Of a stretch of 64,000 nucleotides of DNA, positions 25,070 to 33,786 are shown one piece after another (position 1 is the stretch's first letter; every line of letters starts with the position of its first letter). The position numbers were made by a program, and so were the translations under genes. Origin of the DNA: Flavobacteriaceae bacterium 3519-10 (lineage in GTDB: Bacteria > Bacteroidota > Bacteroidia > Flavobacteriales > Weeksellaceae); NCBI GenBank assembly GCA_000023725.1, contig CP001673.1, positions 630,342-694,341 of the forward strand, read 5' to 3'. Under the pieces are notes generated by a model. That model searched no databases. It saw nothing but the letters and a program-made list of their open reading frames with translations, and was not told the DNA's origin.

Positions 25070-25648
25070 ATGAAGTTTATCTTGTACATTTTCACAATTT
25101 TTTACGTGTTTGCAGGTTGTAGCGAAAAAAAGGAAATGAAATTATCAAATGAAAAGCAGTCAGGAATAGTTTCTGACGAATTCATTTATAGTTTTGTAAA
25201 CGATGCTTTATCACAAAATGATATTTACAAATATTGTGAAAATATTATTGATATAAAGACTTTCATTGCAACAAATGGTGATAGTACTTTAATCTCTAAA
25301 ATCGATACAATTTTTTCGCAAGAGGATAAAACATTTATCGGCGAGCAGTATTTACGAGGAAACAAGTTTGTTTGGAAGAATAAACTGAGAAATAAAAAAA
25401 TTATTAAGGTTGACACAACTATAAATAATGAAGACTCAAGTAAAGAATATTGGAAAAACCTTTTACAGGAAAAAAAATGCTTCGGATATTTGGAATTACC
25501 TTTGTTCAATAAGGCCAAAAATATGGCAATAGTAACTATCAGTTACAATTGCGGAATGCTTTGCGCTGAAGGAGGAACTTATATATATAAACTTGACAAA
25601 AAAAATCAATGGAAATTGTATTTGACTTTAGAACACTGGATTAGCTAA
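25070..25648 (+). CDS. Cassette 30: lipoprotein, unknown function
   Basis: 192 residues from ATG 25070; the in-frame start at 24992 lies in attC-29. Signal MKFILYIFTIFYVFAGCSEK, acceptor Cys17. The mature part has a lysine-rich centre and a C-terminal strand region with a CGMLCAEGGTYIYKLDKKNQ motif. No known family. Confidence 0.75.
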   Translation: MKFILYIFTIFYVFAGCSEKKEMKLSNEKQSGIVSDEFIYSFVNDALSQNDIYKYCENIIDIKTFIATNGDSTLISKIDTIFSQEDKTFIGEQYLRGNKFVWKNKLRNKKIIKVDTTINNEDSSKEYWKNLLQEKKCFGYLELPLFNKAKNMAIVTISYNCGMLCAEGGTYIYKLDKKNQWKLYLTLEHWIS

Positions 25649-25656
25649 AGTACTAC

Positions 25657-25787
25657 CTGTAACAGTGTATTTCTATTAGCGGGGTTGAAGTTTACATCAT
25701 AGAGATTTTTGCTAGTTGTTCTTTCTACTATATTTACAAAGAGCAACTATAATAATCCCCGCCAACAGAAATACCCAAACGTTAGCT
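25657..25787 (+). repeat. attC-30 (family A)
   Basis: R'' TACCTGTAAC against the start TTACAGGCA: one barcode mismatch. Ends ACG|TTAGCTGC at 25781/25782, the left edge of the second inverted cassette. Confidence 0.85.
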
Positions 25788-25839
25788 GCAACCAATTGAA
25801 ACCAACGTGACAAAAAATTTACCATATAAAGTATCTTTA

Positions 25840-25969
25840 TGCTAACAGTTGGATATTTCTGTTGGCGGGGATTATGATAACTTGTTTTTGTAAATATCAT
25901 AAAAAAACAACTAGCGAAAATCTTGATGATGTAGACTTCAACTCCGCTAATAGAAATATCTTGTTAGCT
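25840..25969 (-). repeat. Inverted attC (family A), copy 2
   Basis: Same as 3967-4096. Its minus-strand R'' (TGCAGCTAAC) matches the cassette start TTAGCTGCA at 25782. Confidence 0.85.
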
Positions 25970-25979
25970 GCAGCCAAAA

Positions 25980-26465
25980 TTAGAGATAAACTCTATCATC
26001 TTCTTTGGAAGCTATCTTTTTCTTTATTTTTTGAAATTCCTTATTGTTTTCAAGTATTTTATACGCTTTTGATTCAAACCTGAGATAGGGAATGTGGGTC
26101 TCTCTTACTTTTAACGAATCTGCAAAGCCAGAAATACTAACTGTTGATTTATCTATCGCAAAATATTTAATACGTATTGAAGTTCCAATATCTGGATGAA
26201 TACTTATTCCATCATTATTATAAATTACTAAATCCCCATTTAATTTCTTCAGGTTATTATCAAAGAATAATTTAGCAAATTCTATTTTTTCCTTTTTAGA
26301 AAACTTAATAGAATCCATCATTTTAAAATAATCACTTTCAATTTTACCATTTTTTAGATTAATATCAAAGTCACTATTTGAAAGTGTGACATCATAATTT
26401 TTAAAATCATCTAAATACTCTTCATTACTTTTTTCACAATGTGTAAAAAGCATAAATAATATAAA
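25980..26465 (-). pseudogene. Inverted lipoprotein gene body, cut from its start, copy 2
   Basis: Same 162 codons as 4107-4592. In this copy the frame happens to stay open into the neighbouring cassette, giving an apparent 199-residue protein from 26579 whose first part is antisense to the cassette 31 gene and not real. The true start (GTG, MTKNLPYKVSL) is on the plus strand at 25807-25839. Confidence 0.75.
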
Positions 26466-26487
26466 ACAATTTGAACAAAACAAGAAA

Positions 26488-26976
26488 ATGGGAATATTTG
26501 ACTTATTTAAGAAAGACAAAGAAAGTATAGATTGTAATACGATTAAAGATTCAACGGACTTATATCCGCAGAATTCCATTTCAGTTGTTATGGTTCAAAC
26601 GGACTCTGGAAAACCAGCAACCGGGTGGGTCGACTTGGCTTATGTCGATTATAAATACAAAAAATGCTGTCCTTTTAATTTGCAATTCAATATTGAGATT
26701 TCTGACAATCAAGTAGAATCGGATGAATTAGACTTTGGAACCATAGAAGACTACTTTATAAATGAACTAAAAAAGGGTTGTATTACTCATCCTGTTGCAA
26801 GAGTTGCAACGGACTTTGGATTTATTATGGATATGTATGTGGACAATGCCGAATTTGCATCACAAAAACTTGCTGAAATGTATGAAGACCCAAATAAACT
26901 GGTTGAATTTGGATGCGGATTTAATAATGACCCGAAATGGAAAGAATATAATAGAATAACTAAACTAACGAAATAA
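26488..26976 (+). CDS. Cassette 31 (downstream part): RraB/DUF695-like protein
   Basis: 162 residues, soluble. Middle region FINELKKGCITHPVARVATD then FGFIMDMYVDN and a final GFNNDPKWKEYNRITKL recall the small RraB/DUF695-type fold; weak match from memory. The cassette start is displaced by the inversion just upstream. Confidence 0.55.
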   Translation: MGIFDLFKKDKESIDCNTIKDSTDLYPQNSISVVMVQTDSGKPATGWVDLAYVDYKYKKCCPFNLQFNIEISDNQVESDELDFGTIEDYFINELKKGCITHPVARVATDFGFIMDMYVDNAEFASQKLAEMYEDPNKLVEFGCGFNNDPKWKEYNRITKLTK

Positions 26977-26983
26977 AAACTGT

Positions 26984-27115
26984 TGCTAACAGCAGCTACC
27001 CAAAAGTGGCGGTTCAGTGGTTAAACCAAGCATTGTGCTTATATCAAAGTTTCTGCTTGGTTGAAAGTGAATCGCTTCGAAATCGCCACCTTCGGGTAGC
27101 TGCAAAACGTTACCA
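26984..27115 (+). repeat. attC-31 (family D variant)
   Basis: Arms CAGCTACCCAAAAGTGGCGG and CGCCACCTTCGGGTAGCTGC. R'' CTGTTGCTAAC fits TTAGCAACA, the start that appears only after undoing the inversion. Confidence 0.85.
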
Positions 27116-27139
27116 CCAATGCTAAAAGACAGACAACGT

Positions 27140-27976
27140 ATGAAAAGAATAAACCAAATCGTATTGACAATCTTAATGGTAAGTTTACTGACCAGTTGCG
27201 ATTTTATTAAAAACTCCTTCACCTACAAAGACAAAACAAAAGATTTTGTAGAGACATTGATAAAAGAAGACTATACAAAATGTGTAGACCAAATGGCAAT
27301 GACCCATGAAATGGCTGAGAATACCAACATTGACACAATGAAAATTGGATTAGCCAATTTCAGGCAACTAATAGTGAATAATTGGGGAACAGAATTGGAA
27401 TACTCTTTTATGAAGTCTGAAAAGAAATTTTCAACTGTCGAAGCTGACAACACTCCTCCGAATACAACACTTGCTTTAATTGAGTTTAATAACAAAAAGG
27501 AGTTCGGTGTTCTTGAAGTTTTGTTTGATGACAAATCCCAAAAGATATTAAACATAAAAACACTTGATGTAAAAGCTCCAATTCCCACAATGACATATTT
27601 TTGGTTATTCGGGCTTCTCGCCATTTGCATTCCAATATTCAACATTTATGTTATCAGACAAATAAAGCGTAGCGACTTAAAAAAGAAGTGGCTAAAATAC
27701 ATTGCTGTTATTTTCTTGAACACTCCGGCAATAACTTATGCCGCTGTTAGCGGACTTTCATTTAAACTAATAAATCTTCAAATTCTTTTAGGAGTGAGTT
27801 TTGGTTATATGGGCTTTCTTAATTCTTACTGGACATTTGGAATTCCGCTTGGCGGACTGTATTGGTTTTGGAAACTTAGACAACAAAAAAATGAAGTAAC
27901 AGAAACCGAATTAACGACTGACCAAAATATTAACACAGAACCTATAATTGACAATGATAAACCAACGACAGAATAG
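27140..27976 (+). CDS. Cassette 32: lipoprotein with C-terminal membrane helices
   Basis: 278 residues from ATG 27140, chosen over 27119 because the signal starts there (MKRINQIVLTILMVSLLTSC, acceptor Cys20). A periplasmic domain of about 130 residues has a DUF3887-like pattern (FVETLIKEDYTKCVDQMA, weak). Then come three or four helices from about 155 (YFWLFGLLAICIPIFNIYVI onward) and an acidic tail. The combination of lipid anchor and helices is unusual. Confidence 0.65.
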   Translation: MKRINQIVLTILMVSLLTSCDFIKNSFTYKDKTKDFVETLIKEDYTKCVDQMAMTHEMAENTNIDTMKIGLANFRQLIVNNWGTELEYSFMKSEKKFSTVEADNTPPNTTLALIEFNNKKEFGVLEVLFDDKSQKILNIKTLDVKAPIPTMTYFWLFGLLAICIPIFNIYVIRQIKRSDLKKKWLKYIAVIFLNTPAITYAAVSGLSFKLINLQILLGVSFGYMGFLNSYWTFGIPLGGLYWFWKLRQQKNEVTETELTTDQNINTEPIIDNDKPTTE

Positions 27977-27985
27977 AAGCACTGG

Positions 27986-28117
27986 TGGTAACAGGCGTTT
28001 GGCAAAAAAGCGGGTTCTGTGCTTAAATGAAGATTTGTGCTTCGTATCAAGTTCAGTGCTGGCAAACAGTTTAGTGCTTCGAAATCCGCTTCTTCGCCAA
28101 GCGCCAAAACGTTACCA
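27986..28117 (+). repeat. attC-32 (family F variant)
   Basis: Arms GGCGTTTGGCAAAAAAGCGG and CCGCTTCTTCGCCAAGCGCC. R'' ACTGGTGGTAAC complements the start TTACCACCA. Confidence 0.85.
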
Positions 28118-28567
28118 GCAATACGCCTAAAAACGCAAAAAATGAAAAATAGAAAAATTAAATGAAAAAGATTCTCTTAATGCTTTTTGTGATTTTACAA
28201 TTCAGTTGTAATAAAGTTTCACATAATAAATTAGGTATAGATAACGCAAAAAAAGAACTTGAAAGTGCATTAAAAGACACAACAAAAATAGCTATTCTTG
28301 ATAATAATGAACTTTTAATTAAAGAAGAAAATACAGCTATAAAAGTAGCTGAACCAATATTATTTGAAATTTATGGAAGATCAAAAATTGAAGGTGAAAA
28401 ACCATACGAAGCGTATTTGATAAAAAATTATTGGGTAATTAATGGAACTGTAGACAGATATTCTTTTGGTGGAGCTTTTTCAATTATTATTGACGCAAGA
28501 AACTCAAAAGTTATTAACGTAATCCATTATAAATAAAATAAGTACTGCTGGTAACAAGATATTTCTA
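28109..28567 (+). repeat. Duplicated cassette (copy 2 of 2; other at 23702-24160)
   Basis: Identical over about 459 bp to 23702-24160, diverging inside the left arm of the attC. Normal cassette movement would carry the whole attC, so the swap points to exchange within attC. Confidence 0.85.
28162..28536 (+). CDS. Cassette 33: lipoprotein with NTF2-fold immunity-like domain, copy 2
   Basis: Residue-for-residue identical to the cassette 28 protein (23755-24129), including the 50-nt leader. The lack of any substitution implies a recent duplication or gene conversion. Two copies could raise dosage or simply mark a mobile cassette. Confidence 0.7.
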   Translation: MKKILLMLFVILQFSCNKVSHNKLGIDNAKKELESALKDTTKIAILDNNELLIKEENTAIKVAEPILFEIYGRSKIEGEKPYEAYLIKNYWVINGTVDRYSFGGAFSIIIDARNSKVINVIHYK

Positions 28568-28676
28568 CAAGCGGGTATGCTGCTTTCATCGAAGATTTTA
28601 GCGATCAATTAAGATTTTAGCAAGTAGAAAGTTTTCGTGTTTTTATCCCGCCTGCAGAAATACCCAACCGTTATCT
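28549..28676 (+). repeat. attC-33 (family B)
   Basis: Begins like attC-28 (TAACAAGATATTTCTA) and continues as family B (CAAGCGGG). R'' TGCTGGTAAC complements the start TTACCAGCA. Confidence 0.85.
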
Positions 28677-28703
28677 GTAATCGCATAAAAAGCACGTTAT
28701 CAA

Positions 28704-29237
28704 ATGGAATTTAAAGAAAAAAATATTCAAACCATCATAGATTTAAGTTTAGGATATTTTATGATAACAACAGTTTCAGTAAATACCAAAATTTCAAAAT
28801 CAGATCAAGCAAATATCATTTCAGAATTTTTAAAAACCAAATATTTTGTGTGGAATTACGAAAATGAACCTTATGGACAAAACGTAATAATAACAGACGA
28901 AAACGGAAAAATATCTGAATATTTCAACGAAAAATTTTTTGGATTTTACGAAACTAAAAAATTAGAGTATTCTGATTTTAAAGATATTGCATTTGAATCT
29001 TTTGAGAGTAATATTAAAAATAAAGTGTTGCAAGAGACAAATAATGACTTCTTAAATAATTGCTTGAAAATACTTAAAAATATAAATTCGAAATCTGATT
29101 TCTATATTTTAAACCCGCCTAAAAATAAAATTCCACAATTTGTAAAAGATTTTCCGATTTATACATTCTTTTATTCTTATTTAAATTTCGATGAAGAAAA
29201 TTGTGAAATCAAACTTATTGAGTTTGGACTTGACTAA
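28704..29237 (+). CDS. Cassette 34: unknown 177-residue soluble protein
   Basis: No signal peptide. Rich in Phe, Asn and Lys; contains KTKYFVWNYENEPYGQNVII and ends NCEIKLIEFGLD. No family recognised. ATG is 33 nt after the junction. Confidence 0.7.
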   Translation: MEFKEKNIQTIIDLSLGYFMITTVSVNTKISKSDQANIISEFLKTKYFVWNYENEPYGQNVIITDENGKISEYFNEKFFGFYETKKLEYSDFKDIAFESFESNIKNKVLQETNNDFLNNCLKILKNINSKSDFYILNPPKNKIPQFVKDFPIYTFFYSYLNFDEENCEIKLIEFGLD

Positions 29238-29250
29238 TAATTGCGACTAC

Positions 29251-29381
29251 AGATAACAGCGGTTTTGCAATAGTGCGGGATTTCCGCAAGTTTAAAGATT
29301 TTAGATATTTCGACGTTTAGTTTATAATAAAAAGATTTGGCATATTTAGCCGCACCATCGCAAAGCAGCAAACCGTTACCT
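29251..29381 (+). repeat. attC-34 (family H)
   Basis: Arms CGGTTTTGCAATAGTGCGG and CGCACCATCGCAAAGC. R'' CTACAGATAAC complements the start TTATCTGTA. Confidence 0.85.
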
Positions 29382-29456
29382 GCTATGTTAAAAATAATCG
29401 TCAAAAATTGCTTTAAAATACAGTTACATAAAATATTGTATTAAAAAAATGAGTAA

Positions 29457-29834
29457 ATGGATAAGGAATTAAATCAAATTAATTTTAGAAAACAGGATAA
29501 AATAATTCTTCTATTTTTCTTCCTTTTCATCTTTGGACTGATTACCTTACTTGGCATTTTTGGATATTTCAAAGATGATTATCGAAATCAAATTTTAAAT
29601 GAACAATATTCAGGAAAAGTAATTGAATTGTTTCACGACAAATCTGACCACAACAATTACAAAGCAAAATTATCATCCGGCAAAATTATATACGTTTACT
29701 TTCCTCTTGAGACAAATTTCATTACATTAAATGTAAATGACAGTATTGTAAAACAGAAAAACTCAGTTTACATTTTACTTTTTAAAAATGGCAAATTTCA
29801 ACAAACAATAAATTCATTAACAAAAGAAAAATAA
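29457..29834 (+). CDS. Cassette 35: single-helix membrane protein
   Basis: 125 residues. One long hydrophobic helix (about 17-40, IILLFFFLFIFGLITLLGIF) followed by a strand-rich domain. An ATG at 29449 stops after seven codons and is rejected. No family recognised. Confidence 0.65.
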   Translation: MDKELNQINFRKQDKIILLFFFLFIFGLITLLGIFGYFKDDYRNQILNEQYSGKVIELFHDKSDHNNYKAKLSSGKIIYVYFPLETNFITLNVNDSIVKQKNSVYILLFKNGKFQQTINSLTKEK

Positions 29835-29843
29835 AAACACAGC

Positions 29844-29972
29844 AGGTAACACGGTATTTCTACAAGCGGGTATGAAGTTTTCATCGAAGATTTTAGCGGT
29901 TAATTAAGTTTTTAGCAAGTAGAAAGATTTCGTATTTTTAGCCCGCCTGCAGAAATACCCAAAAAGTTACCA
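29844..29972 (+). repeat. attC-35 (family B)
   Basis: R'' CAGCAGGTAAC complements the start TTACCTGCT. The right end reads AAG|TT rather than CG|TT, the only such variant. Confidence 0.85.
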
Positions 29973-29996
29973 GCAATATCACAAACCACGTCTAAA

Positions 29997-31076
29997 ATGA
30001 AAAGCCATCTCAAATTTTTAATTTTATTTATCTTTTTTTCTGCGATTTCTTTTGCACAAAACAATAAAGAAGTTGCTTTGAAAAAAGGCAGCGAAGCAAT
30101 TAAACTGATGGACGCAGGAAAAATAGAAGAAAGTATAATACTTCTTCAAGAAAGTCAAAAATTAGACCCAGAGAACTTTGATTATCCTTACGAAACTGCT
30201 TATGCAAACTATCTAAAAAAAGATTATAAAACAGCAATCGAAATTTTACAAAAATTAGATAACTATAAAAATACAAACGCGCAACTTTATACACTTTGGG
30301 GAAATTCTTATGACAATCTCGGAAATCCAAAAAAAGCAATAGAAATTTATGACAACGGTATTAAGAAATTTCCAAACAAAGGTTTGCTATATTTAGAAAA
30401 AGGTGTCGTTTATGAGTTCGAAAAAGATTACAATAAAGCAATTGAAAATTATCAAAAAGGAATTTCTTTAGACCCAAAATACCCATCGAATTATTTCAGA
30501 ATGGCAAATCTCTATTTAAATTCGGATGACAAAGTTCCTGGTTTAATATACGGAGAAATCTTCCTTAATCTTGAAAGAACAACAAATCGTACAAAAGAAA
30601 TGAGCAAAAGTCTTTATGATGCATATAAAAATTCGATTGTTTTTATAAATGGAGAATGGAAAGAACTGAATCTATGTAAAAACCTTACGTTAGATTTAGA
30701 GCAATATGATAAAACCAAAAAACTTCCTTTATGCGTGATTTACGGGAAATGGTTTATTTACGGATTATTAAATTCTAATGTGAAAGAAATTAACTTAGAT
30801 TCACTCTCTAAAATTAGACAAGAATTTATTAAGAATTATTTTGAAAAAGATAATAAAGATTATCCAAATATTCTTTTTGACTATCAAAAACAAATGGCAG
30901 ATAATAATATTTTCGACGCATATAATCATTACATTTTCCAAATGGGAGCGCCAGAAGAGTTTGGTGAATGGTTGAAAACCAATCAAACTGAATATGATAA
31001 GTTCGTAGATTGGTATATAAAAAATGAAAATATAATTAAGCCGACTGCAAAAAATTACTTTCATGCGACAAACTGA
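29997..31076 (+). CDS. Cassette 36: secreted TPR-repeat protein
   Basis: 359 residues. Signal peptide about 1-20 (MKSHLKFLILFIFFSAISFA). Tetratricopeptide-like repeats occupy about 25-190: AIKLMDAGKIEESIILLQES, AIEILQKLDN, KKAIEIYDNGIKKFPN and YNKAIENYQKGISLDPKYPS. The C-terminal 150 residues are unassigned. Probably periplasmic and involved in protein-protein contact. Confidence 0.75.
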   Translation: MKSHLKFLILFIFFSAISFAQNNKEVALKKGSEAIKLMDAGKIEESIILLQESQKLDPENFDYPYETAYANYLKKDYKTAIEILQKLDNYKNTNAQLYTLWGNSYDNLGNPKKAIEIYDNGIKKFPNKGLLYLEKGVVYEFEKDYNKAIENYQKGISLDPKYPSNYFRMANLYLNSDDKVPGLIYGEIFLNLERTTNRTKEMSKSLYDAYKNSIVFINGEWKELNLCKNLTLDLEQYDKTKKLPLCVIYGKWFIYGLLNSNVKEINLDSLSKIRQEFIKNYFEKDNKDYPNILFDYQKQMADNNIFDAYNHYIFQMGAPEEFGEWLKTNQTEYDKFVDWYIKNENIIKPTAKNYFHATN

Positions 31077-31089
31077 AAATAGATACTGC

Positions 31090-31220
31090 TGGTAACAGAG
31101 TATTTCTATTAGCGGGGTTGAAGTTTACATCATAAAGATTTTTGCTAATTGTTCATTTTGTTACATTTACAAAGACCGGTTATCAGAATCCCCGCCAACA
31201 GAAATACCCAACCGTTGGCA
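31090..31220 (+). repeat. attC-36 (family A)
   Basis: R'' TACTGCTGGTAAC complements the start TTACCAGCA. Confidence 0.9.
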
Positions 31221-31245
31221 GCAATTTCAGAAAAGCTCGTTTAGG

Positions 31246-31752
31246 ATGAGATGGACCAGAATTAAAAAAGAACTTGAAAATAAACTTTCCCCGAATTTAC
31301 AGGGACGGCTGAATTATCACATTACCGTTTATACAAAAGATTATTCTGCAAGTAAATCAGCAAATCGTGCTTGGATAACTTTCGACAAAAAGGAAATTGT
31401 AAATATATCTACCGAAGATTTCTTTAAATTTAATAGATATTTTTATAACAAATCAACTCCGACCTCCTGCGCCACTTCCGAAAGTGAAATAACAGAAAGA
31501 AGCGAAGGCAACATAATTGAAAAAGGTGAATTTTCAGCATATGATTTTACAGAATGTTCATATCACTTTTTAAATATGAATATCGAAGAAGCGCTGACAC
31601 ACGAAAGTCCCATAATAAATATGTTCGCGGTTTTGGACAAAAGAGTTGGAAAAAGAAGACTCTTAAAACTTACTGAAAAGGATTTGCATCCGCTAGTTAT
31701 GAATTTTCTACAATTACGCATTGAAAACGAGGGTTTTGTAACAATACATTAA
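31246..31752 (+). CDS. Cassette 37: SF0329-family protein
   Basis: 168 residues, cytosolic. Starts MRWTRIKKELENKLSPNLQG and later has HESPIINMFAVLDKRVGKRR, both typical of the SF0329 family of unknown role, widespread in accessory regions and often next to toxin or immunity genes. No partner here. Confidence 0.7.
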   Translation: MRWTRIKKELENKLSPNLQGRLNYHITVYTKDYSASKSANRAWITFDKKEIVNISTEDFFKFNRYFYNKSTPTSCATSESEITERSEGNIIEKGEFSAYDFTECSYHFLNMNIEEALTHESPIINMFAVLDKRVGKRRLLKLTEKDLHPLVMNFLQLRIENEGFVTIH

Positions 31753-31761
31753 AGAAACTAC

Positions 31762-31888
31762 TGCCAACACGGTATTTCTACAAGCGGGTAGGAAGTTTTC
31801 ATCAAAGATTTTAGCGGTTAATTAAGTTTTGAGCAAGTAGAAAGATTTCGTATTTTATCCCGCCTGCAGAAATACCCAACCGTTATGC
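31762..31888 (+). repeat. attC-37 (family B)
   Basis: R'' TACTGCCAAC against the start TTGGCAGCA: one barcode mismatch. Confidence 0.85.
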
Positions 31889-31912
31889 GAAAGCAATTCA
31901 GACTCCGCAAAA

Positions 31913-32431
31913 ATGAAAACAATAGAAAAGATTTTACTGATTGTAATTTTAGAAATAATTATATTTTGGATTTTGGTTCGTTATTATTATCTGCCAAAAT
32001 TATATTCAAATCCTGATGTGATTACGGCACAGAATCTTATTATTATTACAGTAATAATCAACGTGATTATCTTCGGAATTCTTTATTTCACAAAGAAAAC
32101 AAAATTTAAGAATGCTTTCTTGGCGAATATCATTTTAGCACCGATTATTCTTCTCCTTGTTCTTAGCAAAGCGCACAAAACCTTTAGGCAGGAAAATTTT
32201 TCAAGTGGAAGTTTTCAATATAAGGGGTCAAAATTTTCAGTTTTTGTTGATAAGAAAAAAAATAACTTTACCATTTTTAAAACTGACATAAATACCAATG
32301 AAACTAATATTATTGCAGGTGACATAGAACTGCAAAATGATAAAATTCTTCTAAAAAGTAGAAATGAAGAATACCTAATTGAAAATGATACAATAAAAGG
32401 AATTGAAGGTAAAAATTTCAAACTAAAATAA
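31913..32431 (+). CDS. Cassette 38: membrane protein, unknown function
   Basis: 172 residues with three hydrophobic helices (about 6-24, 42-58 and 67-85) and a soluble strand-rich tail (SKFSVFVDKKKNNFTIFKTD). Layout resembles the cassette 12 and 15 proteins: helices first, small soluble domain last. ATG is 30 nt after the junction. Confidence 0.7.
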   Translation: MKTIEKILLIVILEIIIFWILVRYYYLPKLYSNPDVITAQNLIIITVIINVIIFGILYFTKKTKFKNAFLANIILAPIILLLVLSKAHKTFRQENFSSGSFQYKGSKFSVFVDKKKNNFTIFKTDINTNETNIIAGDIELQNDKILLKSRNEEYLIENDTIKGIEGKNFKLK

Positions 32432-32442
32432 CATTTGCCTTC

Positions 32443-32573
32443 GCATAACACGGTATTTCTATTAGCGGGGTTGAAGTTTACAGCATAAAGATTTTCGCTT
32501 ATTGTTCATTTGGTTATATTTACAAAGATTAGTTATAAAAATCCCCGCCAACAGAAATACCCAACCGTTAGCA
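32443..32573 (+). repeat. attC-38 (family A)
   Basis: R'' CTTCGCATAAC complements the start TTATGCGAA. Confidence 0.9.
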
Positions 32574-32618
32574 GAAAGCGCAGAAAATTCGCGTAAATAA
32601 GATCTATGACACATCATC

Positions 32619-32918
32619 ATGAAAACAGATAAAAAAGCCAAAAAAATATGTGAAGCAGATTGGCTTTACGACAATTTTAAGCCGATGAAAGTTCAAGTTT
32701 TTAAAATCAACTATGATTTTTTCTTTGATCAAGATGTGGGTTTTAATGATGAAGGCGAAACTCCAGAATTAAGTGAAAATGGCGAACAGTACGTGTTATT
32801 GAATAATGAGGCAACATTTGACTTTAGGGATTCATCACCTTGGCATACTTCAACTAGTTTAAACGAAATAAAAAAATACGCAGAAGAAACTCTAAAGCAA
32901 AAACTAGATTGGTATTAA
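32619..32918 (+). CDS. Cassette 39: small soluble protein, unknown function
   Basis: 99 residues, acidic in the middle (DVGFNDEGETPELSENGEQY), with a final helix (SLNEIKKYAEETLKQKLDWY). No signal peptide. No family recognised. Confidence 0.65.
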   Translation: MKTDKKAKKICEADWLYDNFKPMKVQVFKINYDFFFDQDVGFNDEGETPELSENGEQYVLLNNEATFDFRDSSPWHTSTSLNEIKKYAEETLKQKLDWY

Positions 32919-32961
32919 TAAAGTTATTTTCAAACACGTTAAATGAAAAAGTAGCGCCATC

Positions 32962-33094
32962 TGCTAACCGCCGCTAACCAAAATTGCCGAGTTTTCGGTA
33001 GCCGGAAGTTGCGATTTCACGAAGAAACATTATCTTGGCAGAAGAACTCAGTCCTCTTTCATCGGCAACTTCGGTTAGCGGCCAAACGTTAGCC
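32962..33094 (+). repeat. attC-39 (singleton family)
   Basis: Arms CCGCTAACCAAAATTGCCGA and TCGGCAACTTCGGTTAGCGG. R'' TCTGCTAAC complements the start TTAGCAGA. The arm itself contains a second CTAAC, so two R''-like cores lie 11 bp apart. Confidence 0.8.
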
Positions 33095-33126
33095 GCAAGC
33101 ACCAGAAAACCATGTAAACTAGCAAA

Positions 33127-33606
33127 ATGGAAAATAGAGTAAATACAGTTATTAAAAATTTTGCGGACTTTTTAAATCTTTCAAATACTTCTTTAAAGCT
33201 TGTAAAAGATAATTTAGTTGCTGATAATTTCGCAGATATTCAAAATGACTTTTATCAGGTGAACTGGGAAATTTTAGTAGAATCGGCTGTTTGTATTCCT
33301 GGTGAAGAGTGGTTGCAAATTTATGGTGAAGGTGCAGATTGTAACTCAGGCAGTAGTCGCGTCACGTTTCCTGAAAAACTTCCGACACATAAAATAATTT
33401 GTAGATCTGAAGAAAATATAATTGATCTTTTAACCAACAAAATTGTGGATTTTGAGAATTACACATTTAATTCGTTTGCAGAGATACCAATAGATGAGAA
33501 TCTTGTTACCAAATTTAATGCAATCCTACTTGAGCATAATTCAGAAAATGAATATATATTAATTAACATGAAGAAGAATATATATTTCTATAAGGTGAAA
33601 AAATAA
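33127..33606 (+). CDS. Cassette 40: unknown 159-residue protein, paralogue of cassette 1
   Basis: Closely related to 2002-2490: shared NDFYQ.NWEI, ESA.CIPG, QIYGEGADCN, SSRV and YTFNSFA blocks. Both cassettes also begin with the same 14 bases (TTAGCCGCAAGCAC), so the whole cassette, not just the gene, descends from a common ancestor. Function unknown. Confidence 0.75.
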   Translation: MENRVNTVIKNFADFLNLSNTSLKLVKDNLVADNFADIQNDFYQVNWEILVESAVCIPGEEWLQIYGEGADCNSGSSRVTFPEKLPTHKIICRSEENIIDLLTNKIVDFENYTFNSFAEIPIDENLVTKFNAILLEHNSENEYILINMKKNIYFYKVKK

Positions 33607-33620
33607 ACAAGCGTGCCAGC

Positions 33621-33750
33621 GGTTAACCTTACCTAACTGCCATGGCTGGTTTTGAGTATATTAATGTTTATATTTATCAGGAATAATTATCTTGGCAGAC
33701 GATACTCAGTTATTAATTCCGCCACGAGCAGTTAGCCCTAGTCGTTGGTG
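33621..33750 (+). repeat. attC-40 (singleton family)
   Basis: Arms CTAACTGC and GCAGTTAG. R'' GCGGTTAAC against the start TTAGCCGC: one mismatch. Cassette 41 begins at T33745. Confidence 0.75.
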
Positions 33751-33786
33751 GCAAGTGTAACGGACGACAAAAACAAATGAAATTAG

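Larger units (their letters stand above)
25781..26465. repeat. Lipoprotein cassette with internal inversion, copy 2
   Basis: Matches 3908-4592 without visible difference. The reversed part is 25840-26465. Flipping it back joins GTTAGCA to ACAATTTG and gives TTAGCAACAATTTG, which matches the R'' side (CTGTTGCTAAC) of attC-31. Flanks on both sides differ from copy 1, yet the breakpoints are the same. Confidence 0.8.

Noticed and set aside
26466..26579. N-terminal extension of the second inverted lipoprotein gene (199-residue form)
   Set aside because: The first residues are antisense to the cassette 31 gene; the real start is on the plus strand at 25807.
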